Shown here: in pieces, positions 22,861 through 36,019 of the stretch
Layout of the letters: every line of letters begins with the position of its first letter
Numbering within the stretch: position 1 is the stretch's first letter
Assembly: GCA_029204225.1 (NCBI GenBank)
Contig: CM055093.1
Coordinates: 2,047,804-2,111,803 of the forward strand
DNA from: Diphasiastrum complanatum
Taxonomy: Eukaryota > Streptophyta > Lycopodiopsida > Lycopodiales > Lycopodiaceae
Direction: 5' to 3'
DNA: 64,000 bases
Translations under genes and position numbers: made by a program
Notes under the pieces: model-generated
Database searches by the model: none
What the model was told of the DNA's origin: nothing
What the model saw: the letters and a program-made list of their open reading frames with translations, nothing else

Positions 22861-22939
22861 TCGTTTGGATGCACTAGAGTCTTGAGATTAAAGGAACCTA
22901 AATAGGTTCATATTTTCAGAGCTAGTTTATAATTGATTT

Positions 22940-23770
22940 TTGTACAATATTTATTCTTCGATCTTCATAGAAGGATCAACCTCAGAAATCCGATTGATCA
23001 ATAAGTTCAACAGAGATAATTTCCACATGCAAAAATTCAAGATGAGGATGATATTGGTCAAAAAGGAGCTATGGGGATACGTTAATAGTTCAATAGCCAG
23101 CCCGACTGAACCAGAACTGCTACCCATATGGGAGGCAAAGGATGGCAAAGCACTTGCCATTGTATTCTTAAATCTGAAAGATACACAGATAGCTCATGTA
23201 TCAAATTGTTCCACTTCGAAAGAAGCATGTGATATTTTGACAAACATTTATGAAACATTAAATGTATCGACTCGTCTCTTTATGAGAAAGAAGGTCCTTA
23301 CCCTCAAAATGAGTGAAGGTACCTCAGTCAGTGATCATCTGAATGAGTTCAAACAATTGTTCAATCAATTAGCTGCAATAGGTTCGCCAATCTCGGAAAA
23401 AGATTCTACCATGTCTCTTCTTGTCAGTCTTCATTCCTCCTACAACAATCTAGTATTGCTTTTGAGCAATACTCTTGCGCTATCACTCTAGAAGCTGACA
23501 ACAAGTCTATTGTAGGAAGAAGTAAGGAGAAAAATCTTATCTACGTCAAGTAACAAGACAATTGCCTTGTACTCCAATAAGCAACAATCCAAGAAGAAGA
23601 ATTTCAAGGATAAGAAAACAAAGACTGAGCAGACATATTCAACACAACAACAACAACACAGTCGACAACAATCTGCCAAGACCAAACTCTTTTGCAAATA
23701 TTGCAAGAGAACCAATCACGACATCAAGGACTGTCGGATTCTCAAGCATAATGAAACGAAGAGAAGGATT
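22940..23770 (+). pseudogene. copia F gag with zinc knuckle
   Basis: The frame from about 22,960 carries copia gag motifs (LINKFNRDNFHMQKFKMRMI, KELWGYV, then SVSDHLNEFKQLFNQLAAIG). After a stop at 23,491 and a shift, it continues to a basic tail with the zinc knuckle CKYCKRTNHDIKDC at about 23,695-23,736. This protein packages element RNA. The usual protease and GAG-pre-integrase that should follow are missing: the knuckle is joined a few codons later to integrase sequence. Confidence 0.88.
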
Positions 23771-24710
23771 TTCATCACCTTTATTGATGACCTCACCAAA
23801 ATTATGTGCATCAAGAACAAGTCCAAGGCATTCAACTCTTTCAAAGATTTTAAACAGTTTGCTGAGACTCAAACTGGTCAGAGGATCAATACCCTATGAT
23901 CTGATTCTGGGGGAGAGTATATGTCTGATGAAATGGCGGACTACCTATCTTCATGTGGCATCCACCATCAGTTCACTGCCAACTACTCTCCACAACAGAA
24001 TGGAGTAGCTGAAAGAAAGAATCGAACACTTCTGGATGCAGCACGATCCATGATGTCCAATGCTCAATTATCCAGGAAATTTTGGAGTGAAGTAATATCT
24101 ACAGTCTGCTATCTGTAAAACTATTCGAACACAAAGACAGTTGACTCCAAGACTCCATTTGAAGTCTATTATGGTTAAAAATCAAGTCTGAAACACCTTC
24201 GTGTGTTTGGATGTCTCTACTATGCACAAATACCATCTGATTTGAGGAAAAAGCTAGACCCAGTTAGTTGAAAGAATATTTTCATTGATTACTCAACATC
24301 ACATAAAGCATATTGCATCTATGATGTTGAAACTACCTATATATCAGTTAGCCGAGATATTGTCTTCCTTGAAGACAAATTCTATGATTTTAAGTAGAAG
24401 CAGCAAATGCAGGAGTTTGTCCCAACAACTCCATTCACCATCGATAGGCCTGGACCTACAATTGTTCAACCACAACCTAAAGACATCCCTGTCATACACC
24501 CAAGAGAGTCATCGACTCAAGAACCTGCAGTTCGAAAATCTACTCGACAATGACAACAACCAGATTGATTCATCCCTCAGGCGTTTACAGTCATGATGAA
24601 CCTGCCTCTGTTGCAGAAGCATTGTCAATGTCAAATGTAGACAAATGGAAAGCTGCCATGGACATTGAGTATAACTAATTGATGAAGAACATGACCTGGA
24701 ATCTTGTTGA
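23771..24710 (+). pseudogene. copia F integrase and start of reverse transcriptase, broken
   Basis: Integrase begins inside the core at FITFIDDLTK, and continues through SDSGGEYMSDEM and the signature PQQNGVAERKNRTLLDAARS. The C-terminal part has HLRVFGCLYYAQIP. A linker follows (RPGPTIVQPQPK), then a short piece of reverse transcriptase (KAAMDIEYN-like, TWNLVD) that stops at 24,710 where LTR G begins. At least eight stops interrupt it. The first catalytic Asp region is missing because of the deletion upstream. Confidence 0.88.
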
Positions 24711-24978
24711 TGTTAGAAATCAATGATAAACTTCATTTTTACTGTTTACGATGCACTTTATCTTTGACAATTGTTACTAACTGTAATTAGTTGTAGGCTA
24801 GTCTATTAGTCTACTCCTAGGTTTCTCTCTCTATCAGGATTCAAGGTTTATATGTACATTTTACATTCAGTATGAAATAGTGTGATAGAAGTGTTAAGTG
24901 AGAGTGCGTGTTCTTCTTTCGCCTTCTTTGGTGATTGCTTATGGTGAATGCTTGATGTTGCTTATTTGATTATTAACA
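24711..24978 (+). repeat. LTR of copia-type element G, inserted into F
   Basis: This 268-bp unit begins TGTTAGAAATC and ends TTATTAACA directly before a perfect primer site. It interrupts the F reverse transcriptase at the codons for LVD. No second G LTR is present, so the insertion was later truncated. Confidence 0.75.
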
Positions 24979-24991
24979 TGGTATCAGAGCC
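24979..24991 (+). promoter_or_regulatory. Primer-binding site of element G
   Basis: TGGTATCAGAGCC, a perfect initiator-Met match, abuts the LTR. The leader after it has no recognisable gag. Confidence 0.85.
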
Positions 24992-25079
24992 AGATTATAA
25001 GTCCTACACACATGATACTATCCTAAACATGCCAATACAAGCAACAAACAAGGGAACGAGGATGGTGAAAAAATCAATC

Positions 25080-25487
25080 CAACCAAACCTAGATCGAATG
25101 GATCTAGCCCCCAAGCTATGGATCAATCACACTGAGGAGAGAGGAATCACTCTAGCAGCATGTAGCTATCAATCACACAATCAACCATACACTAGTGAGA
25201 GCCCAATATGTATATTTATACCCTCCAAGGCCCATGCCCCACTAGTAGTGCACTATGACACCTCATTGGACACCTTTGCAGCCTATATGGGCCACGTCAT
25301 CTAGTTCTCCGTACTCACTGATAGACCCATACAAATCCACCATCAAGACTTTAGGCCTACAACCATTAATTATGACCTTATACACATAAGGTCCCCAATT
25401 CCGTTATAGTCACAATTAACCTATGGCTTGTTGGTCTAATGATCCCTAGCGTGGACACACTACTCGAGACCAGTCGTGGGCATGACA
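25080..25487 (-). repeat. Probable 3' LTR of Ty3/gypsy H, minus strand (lower border unresolved)
   Basis: On the minus strand, a polypurine-like AAGCGGGGAAGAA (25,488-25,500) precedes TGTCATGCCC, a standard LTR start. A TATAAATATA lies at 25,211-25,220 on the same strand. The other LTR is not in the window. Confidence 0.6.
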
Positions 25488-25557
25488 TTCTTCCCCGCTT
25501 ATTCAAGTTCTGTCCTCAGAACTTAAAACTGGGGAAGTTCCTCCATAAGCTTCCTTC

Positions 25558-25890
25558 TTATTCCCAAGAATCATCATCGTCTGTGTGTCCCTTCCATTGA
25601 ACTAGATGCTCGGTAACTATACGATTTCTCAATCGTTTAGTTGTATCCAAGATCTTTTCGGGTTCAAGTCGAGACACACCCGATGATTCATCCAACAGGT
25701 CCAATTGATCTCTAGATCCAAGATGCTCTCCTTCACGTAGACTCTTCTTGAGTCGGCTTACGTGAAATACCGGATGCACTTGAGATCCTTCCCGGAGTTC
25801 CAATTGGTAAGCTAAGGATCCAATCTTTTTCAAGATCTGATACGATCCTCTATATCTAGGGGACAAATTATAATGCTTGTCGGTATGCAT
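25558..25890 (-). pseudogene. Ty3/gypsy H integrase C-terminus with chromodomain
   Basis: The minus-strand frame reads LSPRYRGSYQILKKIGSLAY, then HPVFHVSRLKKSL, then a chromodomain-like end with RIVTEHLVQWKGH and DDSWE. This is the GPY/F domain followed by a chromodomain as in chromoviral Ty3/gypsy elements. Reading stops upstream at 25,890, where unrelated sequence begins, so nearly the whole element is missing. Its order relative to the polypurine tract and LTR is as expected. Confidence 0.88.
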
Positions 25891-26821
25891 TACACTAGAA
25901 TCTTTTGGGTTGTAAGCAACAAAATGAAGGAATTTCGGATCGTTCTTCCTGTGGATTTACTTTTTCGAAGTGTAATCGTTTGTGGGGTAAGTGCACTACC
26001 AGGATCACATTCGGTTCGATTTTCAAGCACTTCAGATTGGTTTTTAGGAAGTAATTCCGGTTTTAATTCCATTGTTGCCGATTGCTTTGCTGTTTGCACT
26101 TTTATGAAGCAACAGTTTCTTTTGAAGCTATGCTGGATTTTTTTCCCTTATAGCTTCTTGCTCTGCAAAAGTGGGTTATGAAATTTTGGATGCTGTCTAT
26201 TGCTTTTTGTGGAATCGGTTTGCTTTAAAATCAGCGAGAAAGGCAAGAATAGATGCAGACATGGACTAACCACTTGCTGTGAATGTTGGTGATTTATTTA
26301 CAGGTTTGCATGGCGATTTTTTGTAGAGTTACAGGTTCATGTTGCATTTTCCGGGGAACTAATTGTGTGCTGCAGGTTTAGGAGCCAAGTAAAGCCATTT
26401 TTGAATGGTTTGGTTCACAATAAATTCTATTATGTGGCATAGGGTGAGCAGCCTGCAAAATTTAGTTTCAGAGGAAATTTGGACAGCATCTACCCTGTTT
26501 CTCTGGCATAATGAAACCAAACCCTGCAAATATGTAAATATGTTTGCTTATGCTTCAAAAAAAACTTAACAAAGCTAAGCAAAGATTAGATTGCTCCAAA
26601 TGTAGTTGCAATCTGCAAAAAACAGCAGATGCAAGTAGCCTCATAACTTCTTGCTAGTAACTTATCAAAGAAGTATGAAAAAAAACAACAGGTAGAAGCT
26701 TCCATAACCGCGCTTCAGTACGGCCCTCCAGCATGCCCATGAACACCCGAATATCTACAGAAAACAAGATGGATAGTGATGGGGGAAGGCGCGCCTCCAT
26801 CCCTCACCAACCATAGTCGCG

Positions 26822-26823
<2 letters not shown>
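25891..26823. other. No gene seen
   Basis: Neither strand has a recognisable coding stretch. A 102-codon frame at 25,873-26,181 has no relatives I recognise. Confidence 0.4.
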
Positions 26824-26909
<86 letters not shown>

Positions 26910-27013
26910 TCGGGCCAGGGCTGTTAACGCGTGAAGAAGGCCAATGGTTAGCTGGCCCGAGGTCTGGTTTTTTGGAGGGAAAAGGGGGGGGGGGGGGGGG
27001 GGGGGGGGGGGGG
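26824..27013 (+). repeat. (CT)n microsatellite and nearby poly-G tract
   Basis: CT units fill 26,824-26,906, and an almost pure G run of about 30 bases lies at 26,984-27,013. Arg-Glu and Pro-rich frames here are artefacts. Confidence 0.95.
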
Positions 27014-27369
27014 CTTGTAAGTAATAGATTTTTATTCCGCAATTGTGTTTTTGCTGTTTTCCAATGGGTATTTCTAACTCATATTGGACTACGTAAATAT
27101 GAATGCAGTAGATGTGTGATAGCTTGAGATGGTCTTAACTAGTTTTTTGATGGCATTATATGGTTATATCTCGTTTTTAGTTGCTTAAGTCAGAATTGCA
27201 AAATTCATTGGTATAATTAAATAAGCACATGGGTCTATTAAAAAAACTGTGTTTTTTGGACGTTGTCTTATTAACGATCATTATACCTGTAATACAAATA
27301 AAACTGAACGAAATTTTTTTAATTTTTTAGTTTTACTTGCAATGGACAAAAATGATGTTCCAGTGACGG

Positions 27370-28417
27370 GGCGTACGGAAATCCGTCAGCATCACCAAGT
27401 AGTGATGACACGGAAATCCAACCAACATCACCAGACAGTGATGACACTCTCGACTCTAATAAGCACACTTTGGGCAAAGCGGGACTCGAACTTCACCAAA
27501 GTAATAAATAACGTGATAACCAAATGCAAAACCTTTTTAACCAATTGCAAGTTATCACCTCAACTAACTTGGGCTATCAACCTGAAGTATTTTTCGGCGA
27601 TAAAAAATTCAAGTGCTCAGAAGTTGTTGAGGACTGGGTTAATCGTTGGTCAAGCTATTTTAGCTTGCACAATGTCCCAGAGAATAAGTGGATATCCTCA
27701 ATTTTATTGTTTCTGGAAGGCAAGGCCTCCTCATGGTGGAGAGAACTTTCCACAAAACCGGTGACTTGGGCTGGATTCCTAGCGGAATTTCGTAAAGCTT
27801 TCGTCACGATAGACGATTCTGAGTTATATATCCGTTTCATTAACTGCAAGATGAGAAACCGAGAATTGGACGCTTACGTCCAAGAGTTCTTGGATTCTTT
27901 GGCCAAGGTGCCACAATTTGATAGGAAGTTGGCACAGTGGCAGCTCATTTTTGGACTGCCAGCTGATTATCAAAACGAGTGTAAACGGAATATCCTCCAT
28001 TCATTAGAAGATGCTATCCGTGTGGCCAAGGCCTATGATAGCACCGTCGTTGCCTCGCAAAAAAGCGTGCACGGTCAAACGGCCCCAAAACCCAAAATCA
28101 AAAAGTCAATCAATAAGCGGAAGAAGCAGTTTTTCGACGAATTGGAAGCAGAGGCATACCAACAGTCTAAGAAGAAAAAGAACAAGAAGAACCTGGTGGT
28201 AAAAGACAAGGCACAGTTAATTGCACTTAAGCAAAATTTGTGTTTTCTCTGTAATAACCCCGGGCACTGTGCTAAGCAGTGCCCCGACCGAAAAAATAAG
28301 TCATCAAGTTTCATGGCGGTAGATTTACCGGCAGGTAAATTGGACGTCAATTTATTGAATAATTGTGATTGTGTAATTTTCGTATTTCTTTCAAGCCTAA
28401 TCAGTTGTTTCATGTAA
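27370..28417 (+). pseudogene. Ty3/gypsy I gag with zinc knuckle
   Basis: The frame from 27,524 is open for 297 codons. It contains the retrotransposon gag core (VVEDWVNRWSSYFSLHNVP, FLEGKASSWWRELS, then FRKAF), a Lys-rich linker, and one zinc knuckle (CFLCNNPGHCAKQC at about 28,240-28,281). The same frame continues upstream through one stop into a Ser/Asp-rich N-terminus near 27,370 (PSSDDTEIQPTSPDSDDT). This is the capsid-nucleocapsid protein that packages element RNA. The lack of a 5' LTR shows the element is cut on the left. Confidence 0.88.
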
Positions 28418-28956
28418 GAGGCAATATATTAGGGAGAGACGTAAATCTACTATTAGATTCTGGAAGTACTTAAAATTTTCTGAATGCTCGACTTGTGCAG
28501 AAGCTCTGAGTGCCTACCATGGCTAGTGATCACCGTTATGTGGTCCATCTTGCCTCGGGGTCGGACACGAAAGTTTGGGATGTAAAAGTTTCAAATTCAA
28601 AGCTTCGGATGCAGGATTATGTTGAGCCGCTCGACTTCCATGTCATGAATCTAGACAGGACTGATGTGATCTTGGGTTATGAATGGTTTTTTGATAAATC
28701 TGATTCATTAGCAATAGATTTCAAAAATCATACTTTGGTATTTAAAGATAAGTTTGATCAGTTAGTCTCTATTTCTGAAGAGACTGATGTACTACCATCA
28801 CCGATGATTTATTTGACTGAGTTACTAGAGAAACTTCATGATTCTGATTATGAACTCTTTCATTTGGTTTTAAAATCTCGTATGCATTGTGATGTTGGTG
28901 ATGTGAATGTGTTCTCATGTTTTAACACCGAAAATTCGCAAACAAGAATTTGGTGA
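28418..28956 (+). pseudogene. Ty3/gypsy I aspartic protease
   Basis: GRDVNLLLDSGST holds the catalytic D-S-G at about 28,457, followed by a stop. The open frame from 28,510 then carries the second half, ending VILGYEWFFDKSDSLAIDF, which matches the ILGxxWL-type C-terminal signature of retroelement proteases. It directly follows gag, as usual for Ty3/gypsy polyproteins. Confidence 0.85.
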
Positions 28957-29436
28957 AGTTTTTCCGAAACAACTACCTTATGGACTATCACCTGCTCGGT
29001 CAGTAGACCATAAGATAGATTTATTGTCTGATAGTCGTCCTATCTTCAGACAACCTTATAGATTTATTGTCTGATAGTCGTCCTATCTTCAGACAACCTT
29101 ATAGGTTTAGTCAAAAGGAAGAAGAAGAAGTGGCTAGGCAAAATCAAGGAATATCTCAGGACGGGGCACATCAGACCAAGTAAGTCTCCATGGGGAGCAC
29201 ATGTCCTTCTTAAGAGTAAGAAAGATGGGGATTTCTAGTTATGTGTACATTACAAGGGTTTGAACAAACTTACTGTAAAAAATAAATACTCGTTGCCCAG
29301 GATGGATGATCTCATAGATCGGTTAAATGGAGCTAAATACTTCACGAAAATTGATCTATGTACAGGATACCATCAGATCGGGATACATTTGGAAGATGTA
29401 TCTAAGACCGGTTTCAGGATCAGGTTTGGCCGAGCA
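28957..29436 (+). pseudogene. Ty3/gypsy I reverse transcriptase N-terminus, truncated
   Basis: Across shifting frames one reads LPYGLSPARSVDHKIDL, KSKKDGDF-like sequence, then YKGLNKLTVKNKYSLPRMDD and AKYFTKIDLCTGYHQIGI, the fingers and first catalytic Asp region of a Ty3 reverse transcriptase. A stop replaces a residue near 29,236. Similarity ends at 29,436, before the YxDD box. A 43-bp tandem duplication breaks the frame at its start. Confidence 0.85.
29015..29100 (+). repeat. 43-bp tandem duplication inside Ty3 I pol
   Basis: Two perfect 43-bp units (29,015-29,057 and 29,058-29,100). Since 43 is not a multiple of three, the second copy shifts the reading frame. Confidence 0.95.
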
Positions 29437-30117
<681 letters not shown>

Positions 30118-30456
30118 AGGGGTGTCATAAAGATTGCTAGTCAAGCATCTTGGTGTCACTAGGTGATAGGGCCAATTTCGGCTTTAGAGGTCAAATAAAC
30201 AAGTACACATGTTTTGTCATGATTAGGCCAAAAGTCAATTGTGATGTACCTCGAGCTAGTTAGGCTGCTTACAAGTGTCCAAGTTATATTTGATGAGTGA
30301 TCAAGTTAGAGAGGCTATGTTTAAGGGGTCCAATAGGAATCAAGCATGGATCTCCACGAGTTCTATATGTACTTTGATTTTCTATCATAATCTAATATGA
30401 GTTTTTTGAGTCAATTTGGAGATCTCTCAATTTTATGTATATTTCTTTCTCTCTCT
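30118..30456 (+). repeat. Partial 5' LTR of copia K
   Basis: This part matches the 3' LTR segment 32,373-32,810 from GGGTGTCATAAAGATTGC onward, apart from about 90 bp missing near 30,305. The first ~125 bp and the last ~150 bp of the LTR are absent. Confidence 0.85.
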
Positions 30457-30922
30457 ACCACCAGATTTGATACTGTATGGAAATCAGTGTTTAGACACGT
30501 GTGAAGGACAACCAAATTCATTTGGGTGGTTCTCTTCCAAGTTAGATCCAAATTTGGTGCTAGATAGATTGTTTGAAAGCTAAATTTGTCTAGTTTTTGT
30601 AGCAATTTGTTTCAATCCATTTGGTGAGCCAATTAAAAGTTATAGGCTTTTGAAGAGGGTTAGGTAGGACACCTAGAACTGTGTGGACATTTTGGTTGAT
30701 TCAGATTTTGCTTGTTTGACCAAAAAATTCAAGAAGAGGCTTGCCAATCCCATCTATTTGAGATCTAGTCAACTTTTTGAGGTCATAGCCACATTGTTTC
30801 TTACAATTTCATTGTATTAGAGTGATTTGTGGATTCTTTGAGTGTTTCACATGTGCCAAAGATAGTTAGAGGAGGATGATCACACAAGATGCACATGGTT
30901 ATATCTTTTTTCTTCAAGATTT

Positions 30923-31975
30923 ATGGTGCATAATTATTTCCTATTATTCAAAGCATATGTTGAGATGGAATTCTCATTGAAGATCAAAGCTTTGAGGAGT
31001 GATGGAGCTCTTGGAGATACACCATATGAAGTATTATTCAAAAAGAAGCCTAAAGTTGATTACCTTAGAGTCCTTGGAAGTTCTTGCTTTGCACATATTC
31101 CCTTAGAAACAAGGAGGAAGGATGATCCAAGCTCATGGATCATGGTTGGATGCTCATCCACCAATGAGGCCTATAAAGCCTTTATACTCTCTATTTCAAA
31201 GTGATTGAGAGCAAAGATGCCATATTAAATGAAGATCAACATTCAAACTTGGAAGGGGCCAAGATCAAGGCATCTCAAGATGCATCTCAAATCATATCTA
31301 TTGAAAACTATCAAGATGTTATTGGGACGAGGTTTGAGGAGGAGTATCCTCAACACATGGATTCAAGGGGATCTTCAAAATAGATTGCGGAGTCTTTATG
31401 GCTCATTTTTCATGGTAAAGAGAGGCAAGTTTTAGGTGGTATCGACTCTAATATCCTCGCTTATGCTTCTCTTCCATTATTTGATATACCATCTTGCTTT
31501 ATTGAGATTTTTACATCTCAAAGTTCAAGTAAGGCAATTATAGTTGTGGATGATGCCTATTGTATGGACATATTTCTTGTCATTGATAGATATGTTTCCA
31601 AAACATTTTGAAAGCAAGATATTGTGTCATCAAAAGTATGATCTTGGATCTTGTAAGAGCAAAAATGAGTTTGATACTCATAGTTTGAAATATCATGTTT
31701 TTACATGGTCTGAGGCAATTTGTAAACTTCTCTTGAGATTAAGTGAATCATCCTTGAAGGACACTTACATCTTTGAGAAAGTGTTTAGCCTCAAGAAGAT
31801 CAAGATTTCATTTGATATCAAGATTAGATCCATCATGGATAAAGTTCATAGTATGTGGACTAGTCAAGCTAGTATGCTTAATCTTGATGATCAACACTTT
31901 CATCTTATGATCTTGATCTCTATGATCTTTGTGATCTTTATGAGGCATGTAGGCCTCTAATTTTCATCGTGGTAC
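30923..31975 (+). pseudogene. copia K pol remnant (integrase C-terminus onward)
   Basis: A frame at 30,970-31,204 carries DTPYEVLFKKKPKVDYLRVL, GSSCFAHIPLETRRK and a degraded G-Y-S box, the copia integrase C-terminal region. Further on, weak matches to the linker and RT start are broken by many stops. The frame at 31,229-31,960 gives no conserved RT box, so the reverse transcriptase and RNase H are largely lost. Confidence 0.7.
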
Positions 31976-32246
31976 AACAATCTTCATGCAAATGGATTTT
32001 CCAAATCAAAGATCATCATGAAGCATGGAGGGAGCACGTGGATATAGTGGCAAATTGGTAGAATGCTCTTCAAAGATGTTGGCAAATGATTTATACCAAA
32101 GAAATCTTATCATGGATATGGTGAGGGTGCTGCTATGATGGATCCCTTGGATATCTTCACTTCACATGCATACCAAAGGATCCACTCAAAAATTTTCACA
32201 AACTCCTTGATTGATCTAGTACCTTACCAAACTAGTTTCTGAGGAG

Positions 32247-32967
32247 TGTGAAAAATTGTCAAAATCTATTTTGGTTATTTTATGATTTTATGTTTGTGAG
32301 TATATTTCACACGTGTGGAGCATGTTCCCACGTGTGTAAAATAGTTAGAATTATTTTGTAATGTTGACTTAAGGGTGTCATAAAGATTGCTAGTCAAGCA
32401 CCTTGGTGTCACTAGGTGATAGGGCCAATTTTGGCTTTAGAGGTCAAATAGTCAAGTACACATGTTTTGTCATGATTAGGCCAAAAGTCAGTTGTGATGT
32501 CCCTCGAGCTAATTAGGTTGCTTTCAAGTTTCCAAGCTATATTTGATGAGTGATCAAGTCAAAGTGTTGGCAAAAGTCAAAAGGTCCAATCATAAGTGAG
32601 AGATTTGTTGGAAGGGTCCAATCAAAAGTTAGGGATATTGCATCACTCATCGGATTAGAGAGGCTATGTTTAAGGGGTCCAATAGGAATCAAGCATGGAT
32701 CTCCGTGAGTTCTATATGTACTTTGATTTTCTATCATAATCTAATGTGAGTTTTTGAGTCAATTTGGAAAATCTCTCAATTTTGTGTGTATTTTTTTCTC
32801 TCTCTATCAAAGAGCAAAATTGGTCTATTCTCTCTCTACTTGCCTCTTTACCTTAGAATTTGTCATTGATCTTGGATTTCAATCAATAGATGATCTAAAG
32901 TGCAAAAGCATTGCTTAGGAGATCAACTTCACACATTAGCGCATTCCCACACGTGTGAATTTTCACA
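32247..32967 (+). repeat. 3' LTR of copia K
   Basis: Begins TGTGAAAAATTGTC and ends AATTTTCACA, giving a terminal inverted repeat of about 8 bp, for a length of 721 bp. It shares its start with LTR A3 and its terminal style with A1, so K, A1, A2 and A3 belong to one broad copia lineage. Confidence 0.85.
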
Positions 32968-33074
32968 ATCCAAGGAGGAGAGTGATGAGGATTCATCAAA
33001 ATCATCAACAAGTTGCAAATCCAACAAGAAGTTATGGTTTCCATTGTGAAAAATCAAAAATTCATCTATGTTGA

Positions 33075-33347
33075 AGTTAGAATTAAAGTAGAATCACTGT
33101 GTTACTGTACTGTGGTCCTATCAGCTGATAAGGATCAGTTGGCCTCGCCACGAGGCAAGTCGACGGGACATGTGTCCCGTCAACGGCAACCAAGGTCATG
33201 CATGGGTTGCCTGAGTGAACAACTATATGTACAGTGTAATTTCATTTTGAGAAATACAGTTGCTATGTGAGCTTGTTGTGGAGAGTGTTTTCTGTCTGTG
33301 TTACTGTGTAGCATGATCTGTGTTCCTGTTCAAAGCAAATTCTAAGT
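33075..33347 (+). repeat. 5' LTR of copia L
   Basis: The end is set by a perfect primer site. Start and end show the inverted words TTAGAATT and AATTCTAA. The length is about 273 bp, like LTR G. The terminal TG and CA are mutated. Confidence 0.6.
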
Positions 33348-33360
33348 TGGTATCAGAGCC
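33348..33360 (+). promoter_or_regulatory. Primer-binding site of copia L
   Basis: TGGTATCAGAGCC, perfect match to the initiator-Met type. Confidence 0.88.
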
Positions 33361-34196
33361 GTACAGAGAGTGTACACAGTACATCATCGTCGTTGAAGAG
33401 AGCTTCGAGAGAATTGTCTTCTGAGAGTTTGGGGTTTATGGCGAGTTGTAGACGGAAAGTGAAGCACTGGTGCATAGATTCTAGCACACAGAAGCTTGGT
33501 AAGCTTGAGATTTTGTGAGGATACAGTGACAGACTTGGTCAGTAGAATCTACGAAGCAAAATTCTGAAAAATTCCGTAGAGGAATTGCTCGGTGTTTGCA
33601 ATCGGTGTGCATTCGAACGGACACCATTTGACAAATGGATTGAAGCATCATCTTTCCAGTAGTAGGGCGACCTCAGTTGATTTGGCCAGCCAGAGAGCTG
33701 TGAAAAGCAAGCCAAGATCAGAGTTGTGAGAAAAATCTTGGCCTAGGGTTTGGAAGCATAAAAGCAAAGTTTTCTCTATATACTGATCCATTTTTGAAGC
33801 TGTAAAAGCCTGTAGAAGGGCGCCCTAGTGCAAAGTAGCAAATCCTCAGAGTCCATGGAGCGCCGTGGATCAGCTAAGGAATTGGACCAGTTTATAGCCT
33901 GCAGCCATAGCTTGCAAGGAGATGGAAAGAAGAGAAGATCCCGCGAGTCTGTTCACGCGCGGAAGAGGAGTCCCCTCTTAGTGTTCTAATGTGGGCCAGT
34001 GGCTGCAAGGAGTGAAGACAGTGCGCGGATCGTCGGATCAGTGTCCATTATGTTCGACAATAGAGATCGAACCTCTAGCATTGAATTTGGACCATCGGAT
34101 CCAAGAGAACCAGTGGATTGTTTTTAAAAGACCTTGAAGGGGCATGAAGGGCGTTGAAAGACAAATCAAGATTCAATTTCAGTAAAAATTTTCATA

Positions 34197-34344
34197 TTGG
34201 GTTTAACACAAGTGAAGTTTGTCAAAGAGTTGCTGCACAGGTTTAGGTTGCAGGATTGCAAACCAGTGAATACTCCTATTGAACTAGGTAAAAAGCTTTC
34301 TAAGCTTGATGATTCACAGTCATTTGATGCTACGCTATTTTCAC
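34197..34344 (+). pseudogene. copia L fragment from the end of reverse transcriptase
   Basis: The frame reads FVKELLHRFRLQDCKPVNTP, then ELGKKLSKLDDS and DATLFSQ, the conserved region between copia reverse transcriptase and RNase H. The leader directly before it (33,361-34,196) holds no gag or integrase, so about 3 kb is deleted. It ends abruptly at 34,344 where inverted-repeat copy 2 begins. Confidence 0.82.
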
Positions 34345-35881
34345 AATATCTATCATATTACAAACAAAAGATATTGATCATAAAAACTCAAAAAAATAAT
34401 GCACGTGTTATAATGGAGCATGGGTAAAATCACATGATCCATATTAAATACGCTTTGTATATCATATATAATGACCTCATTCTATACACTACAAAACTAT
34501 GAGGGAATCTATTATGTAGATCTTGTTGAGACTAAAATAATGAATTAACTATAGTAATCTATTTGGTGCACCATACACAATCCAATAAACAATTTAGATC
34601 ACACACATTAGATACAAAATTGGAGGTAACCAAGCTAGCCAAAGCTGAAATCAGTAGGTGGGAGTTGTGGGGACTGAGAAGAGTTTGTTAGTAGATTAAT
34701 GCAAGCATTGTGAAATATTTTCATTCTAGAGCATGTACGCCACAATTATGTGCTTTACATGCGTTGAAATTTCTACACCGTATATTGAGCTCCATCCTCC
34801 ATGTCCAATTCATTCAAGGATGTTGTTGGGCTAAAGAAATAATTAATGTTAATGCATTGTTTTGTTGTTGATATCTATGTTTGTTGTTGAGTTAAAAATA
34901 GCCAATATTTTATATTGTCCCTTCATGCATTGTTTAATTATTGATATAAATGTTTGTTGTTTTATTAAGTTAATATATATGTAAATTGACATTAAGTTAA
35001 AGAGATAGTGGGACTACGAAAATTAGGACAAATCCAAAGTACATTAAAACTACAAGATTATGCAAGTCATACAAGAGAAGAAAACAAGCTAGTTTATGGA
35101 GTTGTTAGTATTCAACATCAAAGTTTGGCGAAAATAATTGCAAAAGTTAGTTAGCTCAATCAATATCTTGAAATTGCAACTACTTGATATCACAATGTAC
35201 ATTCAATTCATGAGATAGTGTTAGTTTTAATACAAGTAGCATGCTTATAAGATCTCCACACATGCAAAATGTACTAAAAAAATTGTTAATAAGCAATTTA
35301 TCAGAGAGAACTTGGTTATGGAATGTAGACAAGTGCACTTACTTCCTTGCTTAGATTGAGTTTGAACTTTGAACACCTTATAATGAGTGAAGCTTTAACT
35401 AGCGAAGGCTTTTCAGTACCTTAAGAAACATTTCACCTTCACAATAGTGGTATAAATTTGAAAGAATAGAAAATTTAAGAAACTCGTTGTTTCAACTAAC
35501 AAACTTCCTTCAAAATTTGCTTAATCACACTACATCATCCATCAATAGTGAAAACTCTTCTATCTTTAGAGAAAAAAAAGTGAAAATGCTTCCATCACTA
35601 CCATTTTTTAATACGAACTGTTGGATCTAGGGCACTTGATTTAAAGAAGAGGCTGTCCTTAAAGACCCGCCAATCAAAATCAAAGGTATTTGATCACTAC
35701 ATCACAAGCTGAATGCAATTCACATCAACAACATGCATAGAATTTCAAACGCCTCCCGAAGACTCTGAATTGGTGTAAAAACAGATAGAAAAATGAAATC
35801 AATTCAAGAAAAGCACGAAAAGAATAGCATCCATGACCCAAATTTTGGTGTGTGATGCCATTATCAGTTTCTTTAATCAAA

Positions 35882-36019
<138 letters not shown>

